A DNA stretch of 64,000 nucleotides, from the NCBI GenBank assembly GCA_910580105.1, contig CAJTWN010000011.1:1-64000 (forward strand). Direction: 5' to 3'. Both the position numbers and the translations under genes were made by a program. How positions within the stretch are numbered: position 1 is the first letter of the stretch; each line of letters opens with the position of its first letter. Shown one piece after another: positions 35,949 to 44,481 of this stretch. The notes under the pieces were generated by a model, which did not search any database, was not told the origin of the DNA, and saw only the letters and a program-made list of their open reading frames with translations. The stretch comes from an uncultured Clostridia bacterium (GTDB taxonomy: Bacteria; Bacillota; Clostridia; Monoglobales; Monoglobaceae).

Positions 35949-35994
35949 TTTCAAATCAAAACCGACTGTTTAAAAGGCCTGTGTGCAGCACGCC

Positions 35995-36025
35995 AAAATG
36001 CTCCCGTTGCGGGAGCATTTTTATT
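35995..36025 (+). terminator. terminator after the small protein
   Basis: Stem AAAATGCTCCCG/CGGGAGCATTTT (loop TTG) followed by TATTATCTG. Flanks T-rich on the + strand. Confidence 0.85.
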
Positions 36026-36033
36026 ATCTGTTC

Positions 36034-36062
36034 TTGCAAAAATTATGGATCTATAGTATACT
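36034..36062 (+). promoter_or_regulatory. promoter of the CuAO_N gene
   Basis: TTGCAA (36034-36039) and TATACT (36057-36062), spacing 17, 36 bases before the start. Confidence 0.7.
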
Positions 36063-36097
36063 GATTTTATACAAATTATGTTCAGGAGGTACACGAT

Positions 36098-37042
36098 ATG
36101 AAAAAATTTTTCGCTTCGGTTGTAGGATTGACGTTATTATGCACACCTCTGTCCGCAGCTGTCCGGGCCGCCGACACCCAGCCCATCACCGTATATATTG
36201 ACGGGCAAAAGGTGAATTTTGAGGTGGATCCCATTACCGAAAAAGACCGTACACTGGTTCCCATGCGCGCAGTTTTCGAAAACCTTGGCGCCATGGTTAC
36301 ATGGAATGAAGAAACACAGACAGCCACAGCTGTCCGCGGAAATATAACCATCTCTTTCACCATCGACAATCAAACAATGATGAAAAACGGAATGCCCGTC
36401 ACATTGGATGTTCCCGCCCGTAAATTGAACGACCGCACCCTGATTCCGCTCCGGGCTGTATCAGAGGCGCTGTCCTGCCGGGTTGACTGGAACGAAAGCA
36501 CACAAAAGGTTTCTATCTCTACCATGCCGGATTCCTATCATCCCGATGATGAAACAAATCAATACACCATTGTCCGCGGTATAGCAGAACATCCAACGCT
36601 TATCTCCGCTGCCGGCGGAGAATGGACAATCGCTCTTCCCAATGACTGGATGCCGGATTTGGAGGAAGAAGGGAATATTATCTATACCAAATTCCTGGAA
36701 GGCGGCACACATACCTTGTATGTGCAAATCCGCGATGCCGGCGGGATGACGGACGAAGCCTTTTCCGAAGAGATAAAAACCGCCGCAAAAAGCCGGATTG
36801 ATTTACTTAAAATTTCGGGCAGCAATGTTCTATCCACCAGTGGCCCCGAAAATATAACCGTCAACAAAACTTCTTATACCAAAACAAGCATCCAGTGGCA
36901 ATTTTCCGATAAGAGCATCGACTGCTACGAAACGACCTATTATCTGCTTCACAGCGGAAAGATTTTCCAAATAGGTTATACAGCGCCAACTGCGGACACT
37001 TCCGTTATTGACAAAGTCATCGCGGACAGTATTTTTAAATAA
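36098..37042 (+). CDS. exported copper amine oxidase N-domain protein
   Basis: The 314-residue protein has a signal peptide (cleavage near AVRAA, residue 25), two CuAO_N half-repeats (RTLVPMRAVFENLGAMVTWN near 50 and RTLIPLRAVSEALSCRVDWN near 115) and a C-terminal domain (about 155-314) with GGEWTIALPNDWMPDLEEEG. The latter resembles PsbP/MOG1-like domains in pattern. It carries no copper-oxidase catalytic domain. A CAGGAGG ribosome site precedes ATG, and strong promoter and terminator make it a single-gene unit. Envelope function is inferred. Confidence 0.85.
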   Translation: MKKFFASVVGLTLLCTPLSAAVRAADTQPITVYIDGQKVNFEVDPITEKDRTLVPMRAVFENLGAMVTWNEETQTATAVRGNITISFTIDNQTMMKNGMPVTLDVPARKLNDRTLIPLRAVSEALSCRVDWNESTQKVSISTMPDSYHPDDETNQYTIVRGIAEHPTLISAAGGEWTIALPNDWMPDLEEEGNIIYTKFLEGGTHTLYVQIRDAGGMTDEAFSEEIKTAAKSRIDLLKISGSNVLSTSGPENITVNKTSYTKTSIQWQFSDKSIDCYETTYYLLHSGKIFQIGYTAPTADTSVIDKVIADSIFK

Positions 37043-37111
37043 ATATTAAATGACTTTCTCAACATAGATTTTGCTGAGGAGTCCATATCTTAATTATTTT
37101 AAATCATACAA

Positions 37112-37140
37112 AAAACCAGGGGAAACCCTGGTTTTATTTT
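37112..37140 (+). terminator. terminator after the CuAO_N gene
   Basis: Stem AAAACCAGGG/CCCTGGTTTT with GAAA loop, then ATTTTAATT. Confidence 0.9.
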
Positions 37141-37191
37141 AATTATTGAAAGCTATCGCCGGAAGCAGCAGATGCCAAAAAAACGCCGTTA

Positions 37192-37308
37192 TTCAATAAG
37201 GGGCTTTGCCCCGTCATTCAACGTTTTCAGTGGGAGATTGTACTCCCACTGAAAAAATTAAGTGACGCCCGCCGCCTTAGAGGCGGGGGACATCTTAATT
37301 TAGTTATA
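37192..37308 (+). repeat. 117-bp structured repeat, copy 3
   Basis: It differs from the other copies in AGTGACGCC (GGC to GAC). It lies between convergent genes and overlaps the 3' end of the pseudouridine synthase gene, contributing the stop codon of that gene. Confidence 0.92.
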
Positions 37309-38206
37309 TTTCAAATATTCTGCCATCCAGATAAGAAAGCATTCCGCCGTCAGATGCAAAGGAAAAAATAAGTTTATAGGCGCGCAAATGCTGATATTCC
37401 CGCTTTCCATCCGGCTTTGCCCCATACTTTACATCTCCTTTGAGCGGACATCCCACCGCTGCAAAAGAAGCCCTGATTTGATGAGTCCGTCCAGTCAACA
37501 GCTCTGCTTCCGCCCAGTTTCCATCCGGATCGCTCCATGCTTTATATCGTGTTTCACAATAGACACTGCCGGGCGTTTTATCTTTTGCAAACTGCATTTT
37601 CTGCCCTCTCGGATCCTTTTTTATGTAACCGGAAAGAATTCCTTCCCGCACTTTGGGGCAATGTTCAAGACAACAGAGATAAAATTTTCTGATTTCTTTC
37701 TCCCGGATTTTTTGACCGAGGATTTTCAAACTTTGTGCATCCTTGGCCGCAAGAACCAACCCTTCCGTATTTCTGTCAATCCGATGACAAAGAGACGGAA
37801 GAAAAATATAGGGACCATCCACAGCAATTTCTCTCTTCTTCAATAGATAAGCGCGCATCCTACCCTCCAGCGAATCTTCCGTCTCGGACTGAGAGAGCAA
37901 TCCGGAAGGTTTGTTCAGCAGAAGAATATGTGCATCTTCATAAACGACATTCACATCCGGCGGCAACTGCTGCCAATAATAACTCTCCTTTTGGTCAGCA
38001 AACAAATCATCGCTGATATACATTTGAATTTGGTCGCCTGTATGCAAAAGATGCTTCCCGTCTGTCATCCGCCTCCCGTTGACCTTTACCTTTTTCTTGC
38101 GAAGGGACTTATAGATCACACTTTGGGGCATAGCAGAAAACACCTTTTCCATATACCTCTGCAGGCGCATACCATCTTCACTTTTCTGCACCAGAAATTC
38201 TTTCAT
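37304..38206 (-). CDS. RluA-family pseudouridine synthase
   Basis: The 300-residue protein has an S4-like RNA-binding region (LQRYMEKVFSAMPQSVIYKS, residues 13-32) and the RluA catalytic block HRIDRNTEGLVLAAKDAQSL (catalytic Asp in HRIDRNT). GRTHQIRASFAAVGCPLKGD is the second family motif. It isomerises uridine to pseudouridine in rRNA or tRNA. The start ATG at 38206 follows GAGGAAG; an upstream frame is spurious. Its C-terminus and stop codon are provided by repeat copy 3, so the last residues (IFEI) may not be native. Confidence 0.92.
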   Translation of the reverse strand: MKEFLVQKSEDGMRLQRYMEKVFSAMPQSVIYKSLRKKKVKVNGRRMTDGKHLLHTGDQIQMYISDDLFADQKESYYWQQLPPDVNVVYEDAHILLLNKPSGLLSQSETEDSLEGRMRAYLLKKREIAVDGPYIFLPSLCHRIDRNTEGLVLAAKDAQSLKILGQKIREKEIRKFYLCCLEHCPKVREGILSGYIKKDPRGQKMQFAKDKTPGSVYCETRYKAWSDPDGNWAEAELLTGRTHQIRASFAAVGCPLKGDVKYGAKPDGKREYQHLRAYKLIFSFASDGGMLSYLDGRIFEI

Positions 38207-38217
38207 CCTATACTTCC

Positions 38218-40578
38218 TCAGTTTCCAAAAATTTCGTTTGCAATCATTACATCTGCACGCGCATCTTTGACATAATAATCCGCGCCCACAAAGGCGACAT
38301 ATTCTTCGTTCAGTACCGCACCACCAACCATGATTTTGGCCGTACACCCTGCCTGACGCAGAGCCGAGATGGTGTCTTTCATACTTTTCACCGTTGTCGT
38401 CATCAATGCACTGAGACCGATTAACTGAATCTCTTCCCGCAAAGCGGTTTCCACAACCTCTTTGACAGGTACGTCTTTTCCAAGATCCAAAACATCATAC
38501 CCGTAATTGGCAAGCAGCATTCCGGCAATATTCTTTCCAATATCATGAATATCCCCCTCAACAGTAGCAAGCAGTATTTTCCCTTTGCTCGCTTTCCTTT
38601 CCCCTTCGGGCATTGTGTCTCTTATCACAGCAAAACCGCCCTTTACAGCTTCCGCAGACTGAATTAACTGCGGCAGAAAAATCTTTCCTTTTTCATACCG
38701 GTCTCCCACTATATCCAAAGCCGGAATAAAATAACTGTCAATTACCGAAAGCGGCTCCTCCGTCTTCAACAGTTCCTGTGTTTTTATACGGGCTTCCTCT
38801 TTCCGCCCTTCTATGATTAGGTCTTTCAAATCCTTTTCTGCCAGATTCGGTTTTCCCGTCTCTTTTGCCTGCTGCCCGAAATATTCGATATATGCCGCGG
38901 CATCTTTGTCCTGATGATTCAACACCTTAAACGCCCGTACCGCCTTCATAACTTCATCGGACATGGGATTGATTATAGCTGCATCTAAACCTGCACCAAA
39001 CCCCGCCGCCAAAAATACACTGTTAAGCACCGGCCGGGACGGAAGTCCAAAAGAAACGTTGCTGACCCCAAGTACGGTCTTAACACCCAGCTTTGCTTTC
39101 ACCATCCGGATGGCACGCAGGGTTTCTATCACCAACTCCTGCTGTGCCGAAGCCGTAAGCACCAAACAATCAATCAGAATATCTTCCCGGGGTATTCCAT
39201 ATTTTTCTGCTTCGGCTACAATTTTTTCTGCAACAGCAAGACGTTCTTCTGCCGTCTCCGGAATGCCGGATTCATCCAAAGTCAATCCCACAACCGCCGC
39301 GCCATATTTGGCGGCAATGGGCAGAATCGTATCCATGCTCTCCTGTTTCCCATTGACAGAATTTATAATTGGTTTCCCGTTATAGATGCGAACCGCACGC
39401 TCAACCGCAGCCGGATCCGAACTGTCTATCTGCAAGGGAAGATTCACCACTGCCTGCACCTCTTCCACCGCTCTGCACAGGGTCGCTGCCTCATCAATCT
39501 CGGGCAGGCCACAGTTGACATCCAGCACATCCGCACCGTTTTGGCTCTGGCTGATTGCCTCCCCTATGATGTAATCAAAGTCCTGATTCCTCAGCTTTTC
39601 TTTCAGAACTTTTTTTCCTGTGGGATTGATTCTTTCACCAATAACGGTAATTCCATCATCAAGAAATACCGTCCGGCTTCCGGAGCATACTGCCGACACC
39701 TTTTTCCCTTGTCTTTGCTGCCGCTTCTTACCGCCCAATCCCTTTACCAACGCCTGAATATAGGCCGGTGAAGTACCGCAGCAACCGCCAAGAACTGCCG
39801 CGCCGCATTCCGCAAGATGCCCCATAAACGATGCATATTCCTCCGGCAATACATCATAGACCGTCTTTTCCTGTTCAATTCTGGGAAGCCCTGCATTGGG
39901 CTGAATCATTACAGGAACTTTGGCATAGGTCAAAAGTTCCTGTATCACCGGTTCCAACTCCCGCGGCCCTAAGGAACAATTGACACCGAGGACATCAACT
40001 CCCAGCCCGGAAAGGGTCAGTGCGGCAGACACGGGATCAACACCGACAAAGGTCCTGCCATCCTCCTGATAGGTCATACTGACAAATACCGGAAGATCAC
40101 AGTACTCACGCGCGGCCAGAACCCCTGCTTTAACTTCCAAAAGATCAGACATCGTCTCGAACAGCAGAATATCCGCACCGGCCTCCACACCGGCCGCAAT
40201 CTGCTGCCGAAACAAATCATACGCCATTTCAAAGCGCAAGGTTCCCATCGGCCGCATCAACTGCCCCAACGGACCAATATCCAATGCAACATACTTGGCG
40301 CCGCTTTCCTTTGCCAGCCGCACCCCCGCCGTTATCAATTCCTCCGGCGTATAGCCGCTGTTTTTCAGCTTTAAGGCATTGGCCTGAAAGGTATTGGCCG
40401 TTACCACATCCGCACCGGCTTCCACATATTTTTTATGAATTGCACGAACAATATCCGGATGCTCTGCATTATAAACTTCCGGCAGGCCGCCAGCCTTCAG
40501 CCCCGCCTCCTGCAGCATCGTTCCCATTGCACCGTCAAAAATCAAAATATTCTCTTTAATATATTCTCTAACGTCCAC
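38218..40578 (-). CDS. metH: cobalamin-dependent methionine synthase lacking the activation domain
   Basis: The 786-residue protein has the homocysteine-binding barrel (residues 1-300, NILIFDGAMGTMLQ and zinc ligands around GVNCSLGPRE and VLGGCCGTSPAYI), the pterin-binding barrel (about 320-590, ITVIGERINPTGKKVLKEKL) and the B12 cap and binding domain (about 610-786). The cobalamin ligand is the histidine of EGDIHDIGKN. The reductive-activation domain of standard MetH is absent and is supplied by the adjacent gene. The GTG start at 40578 follows GGGAGGG. It makes methionine from homocysteine with methyltetrahydrofolate. Confidence 0.95.
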   Translation of the reverse strand: MDVREYIKENILIFDGAMGTMLQEAGLKAGGLPEVYNAEHPDIVRAIHKKYVEAGADVVTANTFQANALKLKNSGYTPEELITAGVRLAKESGAKYVALDIGPLGQLMRPMGTLRFEMAYDLFRQQIAAGVEAGADILLFETMSDLLEVKAGVLAAREYCDLPVFVSMTYQEDGRTFVGVDPVSAALTLSGLGVDVLGVNCSLGPRELEPVIQELLTYAKVPVMIQPNAGLPRIEQEKTVYDVLPEEYASFMGHLAECGAAVLGGCCGTSPAYIQALVKGLGGKKRQQRQGKKVSAVCSGSRTVFLDDGITVIGERINPTGKKVLKEKLRNQDFDYIIGEAISQSQNGADVLDVNCGLPEIDEAATLCRAVEEVQAVVNLPLQIDSSDPAAVERAVRIYNGKPIINSVNGKQESMDTILPIAAKYGAAVVGLTLDESGIPETAEERLAVAEKIVAEAEKYGIPREDILIDCLVLTASAQQELVIETLRAIRMVKAKLGVKTVLGVSNVSFGLPSRPVLNSVFLAAGFGAGLDAAIINPMSDEVMKAVRAFKVLNHQDKDAAAYIEYFGQQAKETGKPNLAEKDLKDLIIEGRKEEARIKTQELLKTEEPLSVIDSYFIPALDIVGDRYEKGKIFLPQLIQSAEAVKGGFAVIRDTMPEGERKASKGKILLATVEGDIHDIGKNIAGMLLANYGYDVLDLGKDVPVKEVVETALREEIQLIGLSALMTTTVKSMKDTISALRQAGCTAKIMVGGAVLNEEYVAFVGADYYVKDARADVMIANEIFGN

Positions 40579-41254
40579 AAGTTCTGCCCTCCCGTCTGAA
40601 CCTGCACTGTCCCTGCATCGAGCAGGTACTGCACCGGTCTGTATTCTTCTTTTTTCCAATCTGAAAGGTAAATCCAACCACCGCCGTCACCGACTTTCTC
40701 GGAATCATCAGCGAATTTTCTGTCAGCGTCAGGCCAATTTTCTTCCCCGTCTCCAGCGCCGCGGTTATTTCCTTCTGCGTTTCCAGCGGAAAGTCACCGT
40801 AACCCGGACTGAACCGGAAGTTCAATCCCTTTTTTTCCTTTGCGGCCACAGCTTCTATCTCACGTTCTGCGGCGTCGCAAACCTTTTCAATCATATCGCC
40901 TGCACAGGCATCTAAAATAACCGCCCTGGTCATATCTGTACGCTGGGCAATCCGAATCATATTATCTACCTCAATTCCCAGGGTTGCGGCCAATACTGCA
41001 CACTTTTTACAGGAACGCAGATGTTCATAAATGTCCCTGCCGCGGAAAATCATATTTGTTTCCAGAATACGAATTTCTTCCCGCGCAAAATCCTGTGCAA
41101 TATCAAAGATCCGATAGATAAAACGGGGTTTGGCACCTCTTTCCATTGCCGCAATACAATCGTCTATCCGTCTCTCATCCGCTTCTGTCATCTTCTGCCC
41201 ATGATAGCCCAGATAACGAAGCACTTCCAGCCGGTCAATTCTGATTTCTTCCAC
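40568..41254 (-). CDS. methionine synthase activation-domain protein
   Basis: The 228-residue protein matches the stand-alone MetH activation (AdoMet-binding) domain: FRFSPGYGDFPLETQKEITA (about 145-165) is the hallmark, and ENSLMIPRKSVTAVVGF follows. A C-terminal CSTCSMQGQC cysteine cluster is unusual and may bind a metal. It reactivates oxidised cobalamin in MetH. GTG at 41254 is preferred: the promoter at 41283-41311 would be inside any longer frame. It overlaps the metH start by 11 bases, so both are coupled. Confidence 0.9.
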   Translation of the reverse strand: MEEIRIDRLEVLRYLGYHGQKMTEADERRIDDCIAAMERGAKPRFIYRIFDIAQDFAREEIRILETNMIFRGRDIYEHLRSCKKCAVLAATLGIEVDNMIRIAQRTDMTRAVILDACAGDMIEKVCDAAEREIEAVAAKEKKGLNFRFSPGYGDFPLETQKEITAALETGKKIGLTLTENSLMIPRKSVTAVVGFTFQIGKKKNTDRCSTCSMQGQCRFRREGRTCGR

Positions 41255-41282
41255 ATTCCCTCCGCCTTTCTTCATCTGTTCT

Positions 41283-41311
41283 ATTATAAGGGAAGGGTTC
41301 CCCCCTGTCAA
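41283..41311 (-). promoter_or_regulatory. consensus promoter of the metH operon
   Basis: TTGACA (41306-41311) and TATAAT (41283-41288) on the - strand, spacing 17. No B12 or SAM riboswitch is visible: only about 30 bases separate the promoter from the start codon. Confidence 0.85.
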
Positions 41312-41339
41312 CAATACAATACCAACTATGATATTATTC

Positions 41340-41367
41340 TTGCAAATTTTTTCCCATATGCTATAAT
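41340..41367 (+). promoter_or_regulatory. promoter of the CE15-like gene
   Basis: TTGCAA (41340-41345) and TATAAT (41362-41367), spacing 16, divergent to the metH promoter. Confidence 0.75.
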
Positions 41368-41391
41368 ACTATATTAAAAGGAGGTTTCACT

Positions 41392-42528
41392 ATGCTGCAA
41401 GATTTGCTGTCATCTTACCAATTACCTGCTCTCGTTTCTCCGGACAAGGCAAAAGAACTCCTCTCATCAACACTCTATGGTTACATGCCCCCGCCTCCCG
41501 ACCGGATGGCCTGCCAATTAATAGAAGAAAAAAAGCATGACGAATACACATATATCCGCACTTACTCTTTAACCATAACCATTGGACATCAAAGTTTTTC
41601 TTTCCCGTTCTATTTTACCTATCCCAGTCAAAAAGGAAACGGACAAACCATTGTATATATCAAGTTCCGCCCGGATATCGACCATCAGTTCCCGGCAGAA
41701 ACCGTTGCCAAACGTGGTTTTTGCGTCCTATATTTTGGCTATCAGGATGTCACCAAAGACAACGATGATTTTACCGATGGAATCGCAAAGCTCTTCTTTC
41801 CGGATGGACACCGCAAAACATTTGACCCCGGAAAACTCATGCTCTGGGCATGGACAGCAATGCGCGTACTGGATGCGGCAGAGCTTATTCCTGAAATTCC
41901 AACTACCGCAGTTTCCGTCGCCGGATTTTCCCGGTTAGGAAAATCCGCCCTTTTGGCCGGCGGATTCGACAAACGATTTTATGCTGTTTACTCCAACGAA
42001 TCCGGGCGCTGCGGTGCCGCCCTGCATCAAAACAACAAAGGCGAGCCCTTGGACCATATGCGAAAAGTCTTCCCTTACTGGTTCTGCCCGCACTTTAACG
42101 CCCAAAACTGGGAAATTCCCGCAAACTTTGATCAGCATTTTCTTCTCTCGCTGATTGCTCCCCGGAAGCTCTATGTCGCAAGCGCCGCAGAGGATGACTG
42201 GGCCGATCCGCGAAATGAATTTTTATGCCTGCTTGCCGCACAGGAAGCCTGGCTCTCCCCTGGTATCCATATATCGGATTCTGTGAAACACAATGACGCA
42301 TCTGTAAATCAGGCCGCCAAAAACAATAAAACAAGTAAAGATACGATACAGATGGACAAAAGCTTTTCAAATGAAAAGAATGAACGCTTTTTTGACGGCC
42401 GTCTCCCCCTGGAAGGCGATGTATATCATGGCAAATATCTTGCCTATCACCTCCGTCCGGGCAAACATGCCTTTACAGATTTGGACTGGGAATTTATGAT
42501 GGATTGTTTGGAACATTGGGGGAAATAA
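41392..42528 (+). CDS. CE15-like alpha/beta-hydrolase (glucuronoyl esterase type)
   Basis: The 378-residue protein lacks a signal peptide and has the CE15-like nucleophile motif GFSRLGKSALLAG (Ser180), a nearby SNESGRCGAA (Glu203) and a late histidine in YHLRPGKHAFTDLDW (about 357), which together form a Ser-Glu-His triad. CE15 enzymes cut the ester between lignin alcohols and glucuronic acid on xylan. The absence of an export signal hints at an intracellular esterase acting on imported sugars. AAAGGAGG precedes ATG. The fold assignment is good; the substrate is inferred. Confidence 0.8.
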   Translation: MLQDLLSSYQLPALVSPDKAKELLSSTLYGYMPPPPDRMACQLIEEKKHDEYTYIRTYSLTITIGHQSFSFPFYFTYPSQKGNGQTIVYIKFRPDIDHQFPAETVAKRGFCVLYFGYQDVTKDNDDFTDGIAKLFFPDGHRKTFDPGKLMLWAWTAMRVLDAAELIPEIPTTAVSVAGFSRLGKSALLAGGFDKRFYAVYSNESGRCGAALHQNNKGEPLDHMRKVFPYWFCPHFNAQNWEIPANFDQHFLLSLIAPRKLYVASAAEDDWADPRNEFLCLLAAQEAWLSPGIHISDSVKHNDASVNQAAKNNKTSKDTIQMDKSFSNEKNERFFDGRLPLEGDVYHGKYLAYHLRPGKHAFTDLDWEFMMDCLEHWGK

Positions 42529-42621
42529 TTCTCCGGTGTTCCAACATTTTCTTATATAAAAATATAAATGCTGATACTTGCAGCTGCTTATACGCAAACT
42601 GCCTCCCCTGTAAATAAAGGC

Positions 42622-42650
42622 TTGCATTTTAAGACAGCATATGCTATAAT
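42622..42650 (+). promoter_or_regulatory. promoter of tRNA-Ser
   Basis: TTGCAT (42622-42627) and TATAAT (42645-42650), spacing 17, 20 bases before the tRNA. Confidence 0.8.
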
Positions 42651-42669
42651 AGCAAAGCTGTAAGTTTAT

Positions 42670-42758
42670 GGAGAAGTATCGAAGTGGTCATAACGAGCGC
42701 GACTCGAAATCGTGTTGTCCTAACGGGCACGTGGGTTCGAATCCCACCTTCTCCGCCA
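42670..42758 (+). tRNA. tRNA-Ser (anticodon CGA)
   Basis: An 89-base class II tRNA. The acceptor GGAGAAG pairs with CTTCTCC, then G and encoded CCA. The anticodon loop CTCGAAA gives CGA within the CGCGA/TCGTG stem. A long variable arm and a GGGTTCGAATCCC T arm are present. Confidence 0.96.
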
Positions 42759-42762
42759 CTTT

Positions 42763-42798
42763 CGAGGTTTTTGGAATTCCCAAAAACCTCGATTTTTT
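42763..42798 (+). terminator. terminator after tRNA-Ser
   Basis: Stem CGAGGTTTTTGG/CCAAAAACCTCG (42763-42774 with 42780-42791) followed by ATTTTTT. Confidence 0.88.
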
Positions 42799-42820
42799 GC
42801 TTTGGGAATTTTTTGGGAAC

Positions 42821-42945
42821 TCATAAATTGATGACTTTCGCAAGGGTATCAAGGGATGAAGTTTTGGAACTTGCGTCCAAGTGCGAATAGATATTTGCCG
42901 TTATGGAAAAATCACTGTGTCCCAGCCACACTTTGAAATCCGGTA
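42821..42945 (-). pseudogene. C-terminal remnant of a tyrosine recombinase (integrase)
   Basis: On the - strand, ending at a TGA at 42821-42823, the frame reads FKVWLGHSDFSITANIYSHL followed by DASSKTSSLDTLAKVINL. This is the end of a phage or conjugative-transposon integrase, including LGHSD and the catalytic tyrosine in IYSHL. Everything upstream is gone and replaced by a tRNA-Ser-like fragment. It lies 60 bases after tRNA-Ser(CGA), the usual layout of an integrated element. Confidence 0.85.
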
Positions 42946-42990
42946 GGTCGGTTTTGCCGGCGCTAGGGTTCAAATCCCTACATCTCAGCT
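42945..42990 (+). other. 3' part of a tRNA-Ser gene (possible attachment-site relic)
   Basis: A variable arm (GTAGGTCGGTTTTGCCGGC), a perfect T arm (TAGGG TTCAAAT CCCTA) and an acceptor-like end (CATCTCAGCTA instead of CATCTCCGCCA) resemble the 3' half of a tRNA-Ser of the GCU type. The 5' half is absent. It joins the integrase tail directly and is followed by a terminator. It may be the attachment-site scar of an element. Confidence 0.6.
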
Positions 42991-42994
42991 AATG

Positions 42995-43027
42995 TCTGAG
43001 CAAGGATTATCTTTGCTCAGATTTTTT
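42995..43027 (+). terminator. terminator after the tRNA fragment
   Basis: Stem TCTGAGCAAGG/CTTTGCTCAGA with six-base loop, then TTTTTT at 43022-43027. Confidence 0.8.
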
Positions 43028-43075
43028 ATTTATTGGGACCCATATATTTTATCCAGAAGATTAAGGAGAGATTTT

Positions 43076-43459
43076 ATGTATATAATTTTATTAAAAGAAG
43101 AAGATATGATTAAAGAAAACCATTTTCCCATAATAGCTCATATAAACGAAGCTTACAATAACGATTTACTCGAATTTATTGAGTGTATGATTAAAGGTAT
43201 TGGTGTTGGATACGATTATACTTGCAGTTCGTTTTGGGATGAGTCAGATGACTATGATAAAGAAAACACCGAAAAATATGATGGTTTGATGATTGAAACA
43301 GAAGATGATGAGAAAGTGATTTTATCAATGTCAGAGTTACTTTACTATCTCGAATTGGCGCAAAAACAACTATCGAGCATAGACCAAGCAATCGCAAAGA
43401 ACGTCGAGAGTAGGATTGACAAATTTAAGGTAAACTATAAAAATGCATTGAAGTTATAA
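43076..43459 (+). CDS. CdiI-like immunity protein
   Basis: The 127-residue protein has the layout of the ribonuclease-toxin immunity family CdiI: an N-terminal helix with FPIIAHINEAYNNDLLEFIE, an acidic centre (WDESDDYDKENTEKYDGLMI) and VILSMSELLYYLELAQKQL near residue 85. Immunity proteins neutralise a cognate toxin by direct binding. No toxin gene is next to it, so it looks orphaned. AAGGAGAG supports the ATG at 43076; upstream residues would read through the terminator. Low-GC codon use differs from the core genes, which suggests transfer. Confidence 0.6.
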   Translation: MYIILLKEEDMIKENHFPIIAHINEAYNNDLLEFIECMIKGIGVGYDYTCSSFWDESDDYDKENTEKYDGLMIETEDDEKVILSMSELLYYLELAQKQLSSIDQAIAKNVESRIDKFKVNYKNALKL

Positions 43460-43525
43460 TAACCAATTCATTTTGGAGCGTTGCTTATCCAGAACGATGT
43501 GGATTTAGAAAATCTATGCATAGTT

Positions 43526-43553
43526 AAGAGCGAGGTATATTACCTCGCTCTTT
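43526..43553. terminator. bidirectional terminator between convergent genes
   Basis: A perfect 12-bp stem (43526-43537 with 43541-43552) centred on TAT, with T tracts on both strands. Confidence 0.88.
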
Positions 43554-43557
43554 GAAT

Positions 43558-44361
43558 TTACTTAACCCAATTAAAATCAGGTAAATTCTCATTTCGCTTT
43601 TGCCGGATTTCTTCTTGTCTTGTAATTGCTTTTTTATAGTTCCCAGCTATTAAATAATCTCCACCTTGTAATCTTTCGTAATACATACTTTCAGCGTGAT
43701 AATAGAAGTCGAAAGCCTGATCCCAATCTATTTCTACGCCGATTCCTTCGTAATAGCAGTCACCCATACGAAGCATAACATCTGCACCGATAAGAGATAA
43801 TGCTTCCTGCGTCAACGTATTAAAACAATGTGCATATATTCTGAAAGCTTCCATTTCATTTTTCTCTACATAATATCCGTTTCTATACATATCTCCGATT
43901 TTATAGAGCGAGTTTAAGTGTCCGTCAAATGCTCCCAAAGCAAAGTACTGAAAAGCTTTTTTATAATCGACTTCAACATCTCTGCCGTAATAATAACAGT
44001 ATCCAAGATTTTCCTAAGCCTGACGAGAACCTTTGTCGGCTGCGATTGTGTAGTAATATACCGCCTTCTTATAATCCACTTTGCCAAATCTGCCCTTATA
44101 ATACAATGAACCCAAATCGCAGGCAGCATCGTATGAACCTTCAGCAATCATTTTTTCGTATATTGAAATCACGAAATCAGACACATTCGGAGGCAATACC
44201 TTTGTTTGGTCTGCATTGAAAATATCTGTTGCAATATCATATAAGTTTTCATACGCTTCATCATTTTCGATGTAGTATGTAAGTAAACTGTGAAGCTCTG
44301 GATAATCGTCCGAAGATAGTGTTTCAATTATTTTTATCAAAGCTTGTTTCAATTCATCCAT
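43558..44361 (-). pseudogene. Sel1-repeat protein interrupted by an in-frame TAG
   Basis: The frame from 44361 runs through ACDLGSLYYKGRFGKVDYKK and KAVYYYTIAADKGSRQA to TAG at 44014-44016. It continues in the same frame with ENLGYCYYYGRDVEVDYKKA, FQYFALGAFDGHLNSLYKIG and further Sel1-like units to 43558. Without the stop it is a protein of about 267 residues made of Sel1 (TPR-like) repeats, which mediate protein-protein contacts. Such proteins are frequent in polymorphic-toxin immunity loci. The expected codon is probably glutamine (CAG to TAG). Low GC fits the neighbouring CdiI-like gene. Confidence 0.8.
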
Positions 44362-44481
44362 AATATTTTTCTCCGTTTCAAAACTGGAAGTTTATTGTTT
44401 TTATTATTATTAAAACGTATATTTGGTATATTCTCAATTCTATTCTCTTGAAGATAAAATCCGACTGCACGTTTAAAACAA

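Noticed and set aside
41255..41391. Possible SAM or cobalamin riboswitch ahead of metH
   Set aside because: The gap holds two divergent promoters and only about 20-30 leader bases; no riboswitch structure fits.
42684..42890. A 68-residue frame starting in the tRNA-Ser
   Set aside because: It runs through the tRNA and its terminator, and through the antisense of the integrase relic.
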